Below are positions 54,721-62,726 of a DNA stretch of 64,000 bases, piece after piece. The stretch comes from Nocardia aurea. Its GTDB lineage: Bacteria; Actinomycetota; Actinomycetes; Mycobacteriales; Mycobacteriaceae. A program made the translations under genes and the position numbers. Where the stretch lies: positions 103,490 through 167,489 of the forward strand of contig NZ_QCYJ01000144.1 in the NCBI RefSeq assembly GCF_003123685.1, written 5' to 3'. Position 1 is the stretch's first letter. The number at the start of each line of letters is the position of its first letter. Under the pieces are notes generated by a model. That model searched no databases, was not told where the DNA came from, and was given only the letters and a program-made list of their open reading frames with translations.

Positions 54721-54846
54721 CGACGGTTCCCTCCCCCGAAATTATTGCCACGCGAACTCGACTACCCCCGCGTGCCAACCATTTTCGAGCGGATTCGGCG
54801 ACCCACCCGGTGGCGGTGTCAGTGTTCGGCGACTGTTCACGTCCGG

Positions 54847-55911
54847 TCAACCGGCGTCGGCGCGCGTCCAGGCGATCAGTCGCTCCACCGGCCAGGTGTT
54901 GATCACCCGATCGGGTGCGATGCCATTGGCCAGCGCGCGCTCACAGCCGTAACCCTGCCAGTCCAATTGCCCCGGCGCGTGCGCGTCGGTGTCGATGGCG
55001 AACAAGCACCCCATCTCGACGGCGAGCCGAATGAGCCGCGACGGCGGATCGCGGCGTTCCGGGCGGCAGTTGACCTCGACGGCGGTGCCGTACTGCCTGC
55101 ACGCCTCGAACACCACTTCGGCGTCGAAACTCGATTCCGGCCGCGTCCCGCGACCGCCCTCGACCAGGCGTCCCGTGCAATGCCCCAGCACGTCGACATT
55201 CGGGTTCGCGACCGCGTAGACCATTCGCTTGGTCATCACCGCGGCATCGGCCCGCAGGTGCGAATGCACACTCGCCACCACGATGTCGAGTTCGGCCAGC
55301 AGATCCGCGCGCTGATCCAGGGTGCCGTCGTCGAGGATGTCGACCTCGATCCCGGTCAGTATCCGGAACGGCGCGACCCGCTCCCTCAGTTCGGCGATCA
55401 CATCCAATTGGCGGCGCAGCCGATCCGCCGACAGGCCGTTGGCCACCGTGAGCCGGGGCGAATGATCGGTCAGCGCGCAGTATTCGTGCCCGAGCGCGGC
55501 GGCGACGCCCATCATCTCCTCGATCGGGCTGCCGCCGTCGGACCAGTCCGAATGGGTGTGCAGATCACCGCGCAGCGCGGCGCGCATCGATCGGCCCTCG
55601 ACACCGATGGGAGTCGCGGCATCGCGCAGTTCGGTCAAGTAGGCGGGCACCGCACCGGAATACGCCTGCTCGATGACCGCGGCGGTCTTGGGCCCGATCC
55701 CCGCGATCTCCTGCCAGCTGTGCGCGGCCCGGTGCGTCTCCCGATCGTCGGTGGACAGACCGGCGACGATATCGGCGGCCCGCCGATACGCCTTCACCCG
55801 GTGTGTCTGCGCGCGTGCGCGTTCGAGCCAGAAACCGATTTCACGCAGCGCTTCCACCGCGCCCGGCGCCGCGGCCGGGCTCGGTGTGGCCGACGACTCC
55901 GGTCCGGCCAC
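54847..55911 (-). CDS. PHP-domain phosphoesterase with helix-hairpin-helix N-terminus
   Basis: 354 residues. The N-terminal 85 look like the PolX 8-kDa/HhH region (WQEIAGIGPKTAAVIEQAYSG near 66-86). The remainder is a PHP domain with metal ligands in RGDLHTHSDWSDGG, VASVHSHLR, VLGHCTGRL and FAIDTDAHAPGQ. The polymerase palm of PolX is absent. This is either a stand-alone 3'-5' exonuclease or nucleotide phosphoesterase linked to DNA repair. It ends five bases before the DHFR-like gene's stop region, so read-through from that gene is likely. Confidence 0.87.
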   Translation of the reverse strand: MAGPESSATPSPAAAPGAVEALREIGFWLERARAQTHRVKAYRRAADIVAGLSTDDRETHRAAHSWQEIAGIGPKTAAVIEQAYSGAVPAYLTELRDAATPIGVEGRSMRAALRGDLHTHSDWSDGGSPIEEMMGVAAALGHEYCALTDHSPRLTVANGLSADRLRRQLDVIAELRERVAPFRILTGIEVDILDDGTLDQRADLLAELDIVVASVHSHLRADAAVMTKRMVYAVANPNVDVLGHCTGRLVEGGRGTRPESSFDAEVVFEACRQYGTAVEVNCRPERRDPPSRLIRLAVEMGCLFAIDTDAHAPGQLDWQGYGCERALANGIAPDRVINTWPVERLIAWTRADAG

Positions 55912-55916
55912 CGCGA

Positions 55917-56498
55917 CTATCGAATCTTGCTGTACTTGATGAAGGCCACCCCGTCCTCGAAGACCCGGCTGGTGATCACCCGGTACCGGGTGATGTCCGG
56001 CAGCCTGGTCCCCACACCGAACAGCGGCTTACCGTGCCCGAGCACGATCGGATACAGCTTGAGGTAGATCTGATCGATTTCCGGCAGCAGCGCCTGCGCC
56101 AGCTCCCCGCCGCCGCACAGCCAGATTCCGAGCCCCGGCTCCCGCTTGAGTTCGCGTACCGTCGCCAGTGGATCCCGTGCGATCAGCTCGACCGCGGGAT
56201 CGGGATTCTCCGGCAACGTCGTGGACACCACGAACTGCCGCAGATGGGCGTACGGACTCGAGGTGCCGGTACGCACGCCGAAATCGTGCGTCTTGCGACC
56301 CATCAGCACCGTGTCGAAGCTGGCGTTGCGTTTGTCGATCCCGCGCGCCTCGCGCACCTTGGTCGGCAGCGTCTCGGGATACTGCGCGGTGATCGCCGGA
56401 CCGTGGTCGCCCCCGACCGGGAAGAAGTCGACCGCTCCGTCCTCGGTGGCGATGAATCCGTCGATCGTGGATGCGACGTAATACGTGAGCTTGCGCAT
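55917..56498 (-). CDS. Dihydrofolate reductase family protein (second copy)
   Basis: 193 residues with the RibD-C/DHFR-like fold: RKLTYYVASTIDGFIATEDG at 2-21, FDTVLMGRKTHDFG near 66, IWLCGGGELAQALLPEIDQI and YPIVLGHGKPLF. ATG at 56498 follows GGAGGAAGG, better than the methionine five codons earlier. It differs clearly from the copy at 6197-6772, so the two are paralogues, not a recent duplication. It is followed closely by the PHP gene. Confidence 0.87.
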   Translation of the reverse strand: MRKLTYYVASTIDGFIATEDGAVDFFPVGGDHGPAITAQYPETLPTKVREARGIDKRNASFDTVLMGRKTHDFGVRTGTSSPYAHLRQFVVSTTLPENPDPAVELIARDPLATVRELKREPGLGIWLCGGGELAQALLPEIDQIYLKLYPIVLGHGKPLFGVGTRLPDITRYRVITSRVFEDGVAFIKYSKIR

Positions 56499-56562
56499 AA
56501 ATCCTTCCTCCAACGACCGGACCGATATCCCGACCGCCTGAGGAAACGGTAGCTCGCTCGGC

Positions 56563-57423
56563 TCAGCGGTGGTGAGGCTTGCGCTGGCAGCGCGGGCAGG
56601 AGTAGGAAGACCGGTTCATGAATCGCTCGCGCACGATCGGGGCGCCGCAGCGGCGGCACGGTTCGTCCTCGCGGCCGTATACGGCCAGTGAGCGCTCGAA
56701 ATAGCCGGATTGCCCGTTGACGTTGACGTAGAGCGCGTCGAAGGAGGTGCCGCCCGCCTCCAGCGCGTCGCCCATCACGGCGCCGACCTCGGTGAGCAGA
56801 GTGCGCAAGGCGGGGCGCGTCAGCGCGGAGGCCGGACGATTGCCGTGGATGCGAGCGCGCCACAGCGACTCGTCGGCGTAGATGTTTCCCACCCCCGAGA
56901 TCACGGTCTGATCCAGCAGCACCCGCTTGATCTCGGTGTTCTTGGCACGCAGCGCGGCGACGGCCGCCTCCTGGTCGAACAGCGGATCGAGGGGATCGCG
57001 CGCGATATGGGCGACCGGTTCCGGCAGCAGCGATCCACCCACCTCGACCAGCGGGGCGAGCGCCCAGCCACCGAAGGTGCGCTGATCGACGAAACGCAGT
57101 TCGGCGCCGTCGTGCAGGGCCGCGCGGATATGCGCGTGCTTCTCCACCGGCGCGACGGCGGGCTGCACCAGCATCTGCCCGCTCATACCCAGGTGCACGA
57201 CCAGCGCGGTATCGGGTTCGTCGAAGGTGAGCCAGAGATATTTGCCGCGACGTCGCGCGGATTCCACGCGCAGCCCGGTCAGCCTGGCCGCGAGATCCGC
57301 GGCGCCTTCGAGGTGGCGACGTACCGACCGGGGATGGGTCACCGTCACCGATTCCACGGTGCGGCCGACCACATGTGCGGCGAGTCCGCGCCGCACCACC
57401 TCGACCTCGGGAAGTTCTGGCAC
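56563..57423 (-). CDS. mutM: Formamidopyrimidine-DNA glycosylase
   Basis: Removes 8-oxoguanine and fragmented purines from DNA and nicks the AP site. 286 residues. The N-terminal PELPEVEVVRRGL has the catalytic Pro2 and Glu3, VHLGMSGQM is near 76, the H2TH segment is LLDQTVISGVGNIYADESLW, and the C-terminal zinc finger is CRRCGAPIVRERF with CPRCQ. It is one base after rnc on the same strand and in the Rv2924c position. Confidence 0.96.
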   Translation of the reverse strand: MPELPEVEVVRRGLAAHVVGRTVESVTVTHPRSVRRHLEGAADLAARLTGLRVESARRRGKYLWLTFDEPDTALVVHLGMSGQMLVQPAVAPVEKHAHIRAALHDGAELRFVDQRTFGGWALAPLVEVGGSLLPEPVAHIARDPLDPLFDQEAAVAALRAKNTEIKRVLLDQTVISGVGNIYADESLWRARIHGNRPASALTRPALRTLLTEVGAVMGDALEAGGTSFDALYVNVNGQSGYFERSLAVYGREDEPCRRCGAPIVRERFMNRSSYSCPRCQRKPHHR

Positions 57424-57424
57424 G

Positions 57425-58147
57425 TCAGGCGTCTGCGGTCAGCGCCCGATAGGCGGCGCCCGCCGCCTTCTGCTCGGCTTCCTTCTTCGACCGGCCGACG
57501 CCCTGCCCGTAGTAGGCACCGCCGATCACCGTCGTCGCCGTGAATTCCTTGTCGTGATCGGGGCCCGTCGAGGTGATCTCGTAGCTGGGCACGCCGATAC
57601 CGCGTTCGGCGGTGAGCTCCTGCAGGCTGGTCTTCCAGTCCAGGCCCGCGCCCATCCGCGGTCCGCGTTCGAGCAGATCGGCGAACAGGCGCAGCACCAC
57701 TTCGCGCGCCACGCCGATACCGTGCTCGAGATGCACGGCGCCGAGCAGCGATTCCATGCCGTCGGCGAGGATGCTCGGCTTGTCCCGGCCTCCGGTGAGC
57801 TCCTCGCCCTTGCCGAGCAGCAGGTGCACACCGAGACCGCCTTCGCCGAGACCCCGGGCCACCTCGGCCAACGCGTGCATGTTGACCACGCTGGCACGCA
57901 ACTTCGCCAGTTCACCCTCGGACTTGTGCGGGTGCTCGTGATAGAGCCGCTCGGTGATGCTCAGGCCGAGCACCGAGTCGCCCAGGAATTCCAGGCGCTC
58001 GTTGGTCGGCAATCCGCCGTTCTCGTAGGCGTAGGAACGGTGGGTGAGGGCGAGCCGCAGGAGATCCGGCCCCACCTCGACACCGAGTGCCTCGAGCAGG
58101 CTCGCGTGTTCACCGGTCGAACCGGCTTCGTCCTCGCTGACGGCCAC
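57425..58147 (-). CDS. rnc: Ribonuclease III
   Basis: Double-strand RNA endonuclease for rRNA and mRNA processing, 240 residues. Signature NERLEFLGDSVLGLSI near 48-63, second acidic centre ILADGMESLLGAVHLE, and a C-terminal dsRNA-binding domain (DWKTSLQELTAERG, then SKKEAEQKAAGAAY). GTG at 58147 gives the typical length; no strong ribosome site precedes it, consistent with coupling to rpmF 22 bases upstream. Confidence 0.96.
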   Translation of the reverse strand: MAVSEDEAGSTGEHASLLEALGVEVGPDLLRLALTHRSYAYENGGLPTNERLEFLGDSVLGLSITERLYHEHPHKSEGELAKLRASVVNMHALAEVARGLGEGGLGVHLLLGKGEELTGGRDKPSILADGMESLLGAVHLEHGIGVAREVVLRLFADLLERGPRMGAGLDWKTSLQELTAERGIGVPSYEITSTGPDHDKEFTATTVIGGAYYGQGVGRSKKEAEQKAAGAAYRALTADA

Positions 58148-58169
58148 GTCGATACGAATGATCGAACCG

Positions 58170-58352
58170 TCAGACAGCGGAGGTGACCTGACGGCCCTTG
58201 TACGTGCCGCAGGACGGGCACGCGATATGCGGCAGGGTCTTCTCACCGCAGGCGCGGTTCGGGCAGGTGATCAGGGTCGGCGCGGTGGCCTTCCACTGGC
58301 TGCGCCGCGACCTGGTGTTGGAACGGGACATCCGGCGCTTGGGAACGGCCAC
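58170..58352 (-). CDS. rpmF: 50S ribosomal protein L32
   Basis: 60 residues beginning AVPKRRMSRSNTRSRRSQWK after a GTG start at 58352 with GAGGAGAAG upstream. It is the zinc-binding (C+) form. The ribbon is CPNRACGEK...CPSCG, in which the first pair is CX4C rather than the usual CX2C. It lies between the DUF177 gene and rnc, the classical yceD-rpmF-rnc arrangement. Confidence 0.96.
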   Translation of the reverse strand: MAVPKRRMSRSNTRSRRSQWKATAPTLITCPNRACGEKTLPHIACPSCGTYKGRQVTSAV

Positions 58353-58418
58353 GACTACTTCTCCTCTGTCCTGTGTGCATGCCATGGCGGTGTTCGCCAC
58401 GGCGGCTGACTGGTGTTG

Positions 58419-59066
58419 CTACTGATGGTCCGGCTCGGCCGCGCCCGTATCGGGGCCGGCGCTGCCGGACGATTCGGGGGCGAATTTCGCCAGCCCGGCC
58501 CAGCGAGGGTCAAGTATCTCATGCCCGTGATCGGAACCCGCAATCGCCATCCTGACACCGCATTCCGGGCAGAGCCCGGCGCAATCCGGCGTGCACAGCG
58601 GCTGCAACGGCAGTTCCAGACCGAGCTGGTCGATGATCACCGGCTCGAGATCGACGGTGTCGTCGACCAGGCGATAGACCTCGTCGTCCTCGGTGGTCTG
58701 CTCGGTGGCGCTGTCCGGGTAGGCGAACAGTTCGGTGAGGTAGAGCTCCTGCGAATCCGTGAACGGTTCCAGGCAACGCGAGCACTCCCCCGCCGTCGGC
58801 GCGGTGACCGTTCCGGTGACGAGCACGCCCTCCGAGACCGCCTGCAGACGCAGGTCGAGTTCGACCTCGGCGCCCTCGGGCACCGCGATCATCTCCAGTC
58901 CCAGCCGATCGGCGGCGACCGCCGTCCTCCGGAGTTCTTTCATGGTGCCGGGCCGCCGACCGAGGCTGCGCACATCCAGCACGAATGCCGCGTCCGGCTC
59001 GCGGCGCTGGGCCGCGTGCGAACGCGATGTGGAACCGGAACCGGCGGGCATCACGAACTCACTCAC
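58419..59066 (-). CDS. DUF177 (YceD) family protein
   Basis: About 215 residues. Conserved features: FVLDVRSLGRRPGTMKEL, VSEGVLVTGTVTAPTAGECSRCLEP with a CxxC pair, LTELFAYPDSATEQTTEDDEV and LCTPDCAGLCPECG with a second set of cysteines. YceD-like proteins take part in 23S rRNA/50S biogenesis and precede rpmF. The start is uncertain: GTG 59066, ATG 59051 and GTG 59090 are all possible, none with a strong ribosome site. The acidic/Ser-rich C-terminal tail is divergent. Confidence 0.9.
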   Translation of the reverse strand: MSEFVMPAGSGSTSRSHAAQRREPDAAFVLDVRSLGRRPGTMKELRRTAVAADRLGLEMIAVPEGAEVELDLRLQAVSEGVLVTGTVTAPTAGECSRCLEPFTDSQELYLTELFAYPDSATEQTTEDDEVYRLVDDTVDLEPVIIDQLGLELPLQPLCTPDCAGLCPECGVRMAIAGSDHGHEILDPRWAGLAKFAPESSGSAGPDTGAAEPDHQ

Positions 59067-59139
59067 GATCGAAGGGGTCTGGGCAACCACTCGACAATAC
59101 GCGAGGTGACCCGAGCGAATCAAAACGGCCCAGGGCCGA

Positions 59140-59886
59140 CTACCGGCGGAAATCGCCCGCGTAGTCGGGTGAGCCGGTGCCGGAACGCAACTGGTGCCGA
59201 CCCCGGCCCACCGTGCGCAGCGTCGTGCTGAGCGTCTCCTCCAGATCGGCCAGCGTCGAGTCGACGTAGTGGTCGCATTCGTCGCGCATCCGGTCCGCCT
59301 CCTCCTGGGCGCCGTCGATGAGGCGCGCCGATTCCGCGTGGGCGGCTCGCACCACCTCGGTCTGGGCGACCAGCCTGGCCTGTTCGGCCTTGCCCTCGGC
59401 CACGGAGCGCTCGAAGGAGGCCTTACCGGCCTCGATCATGCGATCGGCCTCGGCGCCCGCCCGCCCGGTGACGGCCTCGAATTCGGCATTGCCTTCCGCG
59501 ACCACGCGATCGGCCTCGATCTGGGCGGACTCGACCAGGTGATCGGCGTGCGCGCTCGCCTCGGCGACCATGCGATCGGCGTGCGCCTTGGCATCGGCCA
59601 GCATCCGGTCGGCTTCCTCGCGGGCCGAACCGATGGTCCGCTCGGCCTGCTCGTTGGCGCCGGTGACCGTGGATTCGGCCGCGTTGCGGGCGTCGGTGAC
59701 GATCTTGTCGCGATGATCGAGGACGTCCTGGGCGTCGTCCAACTCACCCGGTAGCGCGTCGCGCACGTCGTCGAGCAACTCCAGCACATCACCTCGCGGC
59801 ACGATGCAACTCCGGGTCGGCGGTATGCCACGCGCCTCCTCGACGATGGCCACCAACTCGTCCAGCGCTTCGAATACGCGATACAT
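59140..59886 (-). CDS. sepIVA: Septation protein SepIVA (DivIVA-like)
   Basis: 248 residues starting MYRVFEALDELVAIVEEARG, the SepIVA N-terminus, with VPRGDVLELLDDVRDALPGEL near 29-49. A long heptad-like coiled coil follows with regular AHADRM/EADRM repeats at roughly 17-residue spacing. SepIVA is the essential septum and polar-growth factor of mycobacteria (Rv2927c). A short Arg/Gly C-terminus follows. It is likely transcribed from the 350-base gap upstream, separately from the DUF177 gene. Confidence 0.93.
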   Translation of the reverse strand: MYRVFEALDELVAIVEEARGIPPTRSCIVPRGDVLELLDDVRDALPGELDDAQDVLDHRDKIVTDARNAAESTVTGANEQAERTIGSAREEADRMLADAKAHADRMVAEASAHADHLVESAQIEADRVVAEGNAEFEAVTGRAGAEADRMIEAGKASFERSVAEGKAEQARLVAQTEVVRAAHAESARLIDGAQEEADRMRDECDHYVDSTLADLEETLSTTLRTVGRGRHQLRSGTGSPDYAGDFRR

Positions 59887-60236
59887 GCTGACTACCCCGC
59901 TCTCGTACAGGCCTTCGGGCGAAACATTCCGCCGAGCCCAGTGTGCCCCTCATCACGGCCCGTGCCGAGTCACTTTCCGGCGTGTCACCGCCAGTGTCTC
60001 GCAGACCACACAAAATCAAGTGGAGACCACCTCTCCGCTTCGTGTTACATTTTTACCGAGGGAGATCCCGACAAGATCTTCATAAGAGAAGTACAGGCCC
60101 CGACCGGAACCGTGGGACTGAGAGGAGGCCGACGGTCGGAACAACCCTTCCCCTATACCGATTGACCAGTTCGCGTTCGCATTGGATCCTTGACGTGCGC
60201 ACGACGAACGGAACACCCGGTGGTGGGAAGGAAGCG
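59887..60236. other. Divergent intergenic region sepIVA / GtrA gene
   Basis: 350 bases without a supportable gene, AT-richer in 60010-60110 (for instance ACATTTTTACC near 60047). It must hold the sepIVA promoter (minus) and the GtrA promoter (plus). TTGACC near 60165 and TTGACG near 60190 are possible -35 elements, but no convincing -10 partner is visible. Confidence 0.5.
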
Positions 60237-60284
60237 ATGACCATCGCCGTTGTTCCAATCGAAGGCAGAGTGTGGATCGGATAG
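60237..60284 (+). CDS. Possible 15-residue leader peptide of the GtrA gene
   Basis: ATG at 60237 with GGGAAGGAAG directly before it, reading MTIAVVPIEGRVWIG and ending TAG three bases before the GtrA ATG. The ribosome site is better than that of the main gene, which may rely on coupled reinitiation. Too short to judge by composition. Confidence 0.4.
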   Translation: MTIAVVPIEGRVWIG

Positions 60285-60287
60285 ACC

Positions 60288-60803
60288 ATGACCGTTCTGG
60301 AAGTACCGCGGACACCGATGTTGCCCGCAGGCATGTACACGCCGTGGGTGGGGCCGAACACGGTCCTGGACACGGCGCCGGTGACGCGTCGCATCGGTCG
60401 GATCGCCGGATACCTGCGCGGTGATCGGGCCTTCGCCCAGCTGATCCGATTCGCGGCGGTCGGGGGATCGAGCAATATCACCTACGTCCTGCTGTTCTTC
60501 GCCATGCACGGCGTCGGTCCGCTGATCGCGAACGTGGCGGGTTCGGTCGTGAGCACCGTCATCGCCAACGAACTGCACCGTCAGCTCACCTTCCACGCGG
60601 CCGGTCGCGTCGGCTGGTTCACCGCGCAGTGGGAGGGCGGCGGTCTGGCACTGGTCGGACTCGGCATCTCCACCGCGGGACTCGCCGCCCTGGAAGTGTG
60701 GGCGCCCGGCCTCGGCGACAGCATGCAGGCGGCCGCCGTACTCGCCATCACCGCAGCGGTCGGCGGTATGCGCTTCCTCGCTCTGCGCGGCCTTGTCTTC
60801 TGA
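60288..60803 (+). CDS. GtrA family membrane protein
   Basis: 171 residues. A polar N-terminus of about 45 is followed by four transmembrane helices in GtrA style: RFAAVGGSSNITYVLLFFAM at 54-73, then VVSTVIANELHRQLTFH with the conserved Asn-x-x-x-(R/H)-x-x-T-F signature. GtrA proteins flip or pass polyprenyl-linked sugars for cell-surface glycosylation; mycobacterial relatives act in arabinogalactan decoration. It lies alone between sepIVA and coaD. Confidence 0.87.
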   Translation: MTVLEVPRTPMLPAGMYTPWVGPNTVLDTAPVTRRIGRIAGYLRGDRAFAQLIRFAAVGGSSNITYVLLFFAMHGVGPLIANVAGSVVSTVIANELHRQLTFHAAGRVGWFTAQWEGGGLALVGLGISTAGLAALEVWAPGLGDSMQAAAVLAITAAVGGMRFLALRGLVF

Positions 60804-60833
60804 ACGCCGCTACTGCGACCGCTCGAACCGACA

Positions 60834-60872
60834 GATCCGCCCCGGCTCCGTGATCGGGAGCCGGGGCGGATC
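60834..60872. terminator. Perfect 16-bp bidirectional terminator
   Basis: Arms 60834-60849 and 60857-60872 (core CCGCCCCGGCTCC) are exact reverse complements around GTGATCG, between the convergent GtrA and coaD genes, 31 bases after the GtrA stop and 14 before coaD's. Confidence 0.85.
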
Positions 60873-60885
60873 CGTGTCCGGGCAC

Positions 60886-61374
60886 CTATCCCTTGTTCCG
60901 TTCCGCCAGCCGTGCCAGTAGCCGCTTGTGCACCAGCGGCGGCAGCATGTCGGTGACATCGCCGCCGTAGGACGCGACCTCTTTGACAAGGGAACTGGAC
61001 AGATAGCTGAACGAGGGGTTGGTGGCGATGAAGAAGGTGTCCACCCCGGACAGCTTCTTGTTCATCTGCGCCATCTGCAGTTCGTAGCCGAAATCACCCG
61101 CGTCGCGCAGGCCCTTGATGATGGCGCCGATACCCTGCTCCCGCGCGAAATCCACGAGCAGGCCCTGCCAGGACTCCACCCGCAGGTTGGGCAGATCCGA
61201 TGTCGCCTCGCGCAACATCTCCATCCGCTCCTCGACGGTGAACATCCCCTGTTTCTTGGGATTGATCATGACGGTCACCACGACCTCGTCGAATTGTGCC
61301 GACGCCCTGGCGAATACGTCGATATGTCCGTTGGTCACCGGATCGAAGGATCCGGGGCACAGTGCTCCAGCCAT
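60886..61374 (-). CDS. coaD: Phosphopantetheine adenylyltransferase
   Basis: Penultimate enzyme of coenzyme A synthesis (4'-phosphopantetheine + ATP to dephospho-CoA). 162 residues: GSFDPVTNGHIDVFARA near 8-24 with the (H/N)GH nucleotidyl-transfer motif, GLRDAGDFGYELQMAQMNKK in the middle, and FSYLSSSLVKEVASYGGDV near the end. Position matches Rv2965c. The 130-base gap upstream holds no gene. Confidence 0.96.
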   Translation of the reverse strand: MAGALCPGSFDPVTNGHIDVFARASAQFDEVVVTVMINPKKQGMFTVEERMEMLREATSDLPNLRVESWQGLLVDFAREQGIGAIIKGLRDAGDFGYELQMAQMNKKLSGVDTFFIATNPSFSYLSSSLVKEVASYGGDVTDMLPPLVHKRLLARLAERNKG

Positions 61375-61506
61375 GGGCCGACCGTAGCAGCCGCGAGGCC
61401 GCCCGCGCGCCCGCCACTTCCGAGGACGACGGGTCGCCGACGCCGAGACGGGCGGGACACGACGTCGCTGTCGTGTACGCCGCCCGATAGCCGCGCGGGT
61501 CGTGCG

Positions 61507-61878
61507 TTACGAGCCGGGGGTGAAAACGCCGAAGTTGTTGCCGGACGGGTCGAGGATGTGGGCGAAGACGAGTCCGTCCTTCGCGGTGGTCGGCGGGACC
61601 AGGACCTTGCCGCCGTATCCCTCGGCGGCGGCGACCGTGGCCGCGACATCGCGGACCAGAACGACGAAGGTGGCGTGATTGGCGCTCGCGTCGGCGGAAT
61701 GCATGATCCCGCCGCTCGGTCCCTGGCCGCCGGGGTAGGTGATGAGGTCGTATCCGTCGGTGTTCGGATCCGGGGTGAAATTCCACCCGAACAGATCGCC
61801 GTAGAACTTGCCCACCTCGGCGGGCTTGTCGCTGCCGATCTGGAACCAGGCGACCGTGTTCTCCGCGGGCTGTGTCAT
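61507..61878 (-). CDS. VOC (glyoxalase/bleomycin-resistance-like) family protein
   Basis: 123 residues, one vicinal-oxygen-chelate unit pair: VAWFQIGSDKPAEVGKFYGDLFGW at 9-32 and LVFAHILDPSGNNFGVFTPG at the end. Members bind a metal or ligand and act as dioxygenases, epimerases or resistance proteins; the substrate is unknown. It starts after a cat-rich junction 1.2 helical domains away from the WYL gene. It interrupts the Rv2965c-Rv2966c order together with the WYL regulator. Confidence 0.85.
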   Translation of the reverse strand: MTQPAENTVAWFQIGSDKPAEVGKFYGDLFGWNFTPDPNTDGYDLITYPGGQGPSGGIMHSADASANHATFVVLVRDVAATVAAAEGYGGKVLVPPTTAKDGLVFAHILDPSGNNFGVFTPGS

Positions 61879-61983
61879 CTCGCTCCTCCTGGAGTGTGGA
61901 TATGTGGATGCTGACGTGCCCGTTCACGATCTCCCGCCCCGGCGACAACCCTATGTCGGTGTTTCCGAGCCGATTCCACCGAT

Positions 61984-62691
61984 TCAGAAGCCGACCGCGC
62001 GCACCACGCGGTCGGGCGGCGCGGCGGCGGTGGGGTCGAGGAGGCGGCGTGGGAACGGCGCGTCCGTCATCGTCACCGCGCGGATCCGATCGAGGCGGAA
62101 ACACCGCGAGTTGTCGCGCAATCGGCACCAGGCCACCAGGTACCAGCCGTTGACGCCGTCGACGAACGCCATCGGTTCGACCTCGCGCGCGCTGTGCGCT
62201 TCGAATCTGTCGGTGTAGTCGATGCGCAACACCCGCCCGATCTCGATGGCGCGCTCGATCACGGCCGGAATCTGCTCGGCGGGTGGCTGGTCGGGCCGTT
62301 CCACGCGCCGCACACACGCCACAAGATCACGCGCGGCCTCGGCGTCGGTTTCCCGCATCACGGCGAGGATCTTGCGCAGCGCGCTGCGCCCGGCGTCGGC
62401 GAACGGCGTGGCACGGCTGTTGTCCAGTGCCACCGCGAGGGCGACGGCCTCGGCCGGGGTGAAATTGAGCGGCGGCAGCGACATGGTCTTGTCCAGCGCG
62501 TAGCCGCCGCGCCTGCCGACATCGGCGTAGACCGGAATACCGGCCTGCTGGAGTGCGGTGATATCCCGTTCGATGGTGCGGATACTCACCTCGTACCGCT
62601 GCGCCAGTTCCCGCGCGGTGCGCAGCCGCGGCGCGACGGCCCTGAGTTCTTCGACGATGGCGTACAACCGATCCGTGCGGTTCACGCGCAC
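61984..62691 (-). CDS. HTH/WYL-domain transcriptional regulator
   Basis: About 235 residues. DeoR/HTH_11-like helix-turn-helix at the N-terminus (RTARELAQRYEVSIRTIERDI), then QQAGIPVYADVGRRGGYAL, then a WYL ligand-sensing domain with IDYTDRFEAHSAREVEPMAF and GWYLVAWCRLRDNSRCFRLDRI. The start is GTG 62691 or GTG 62685, behind GGGGG. It precedes the VOC gene, which it may control. YafY-like. Confidence 0.88.
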   Translation of the reverse strand: MRVNRTDRLYAIVEELRAVAPRLRTARELAQRYEVSIRTIERDITALQQAGIPVYADVGRRGGYALDKTMSLPPLNFTPAEAVALAVALDNSRATPFADAGRSALRKILAVMRETDAEAARDLVACVRRVERPDQPPAEQIPAVIERAIEIGRVLRIDYTDRFEAHSAREVEPMAFVDGVNGWYLVAWCRLRDNSRCFRLDRIRAVTMTDAPFPRRLLDPTAAAPPDRVVRAVGF

Positions 62692-62726
62692 ACGGTAGCC
62701 CCCGGTACCGACAGATTCGGTGCGGC

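Noticed and set aside
53275..56067. 930-codon plus-strand frame opposite the PstS-like and PHP genes
   Set aside because: Antisense to two genes with recognisable motifs.
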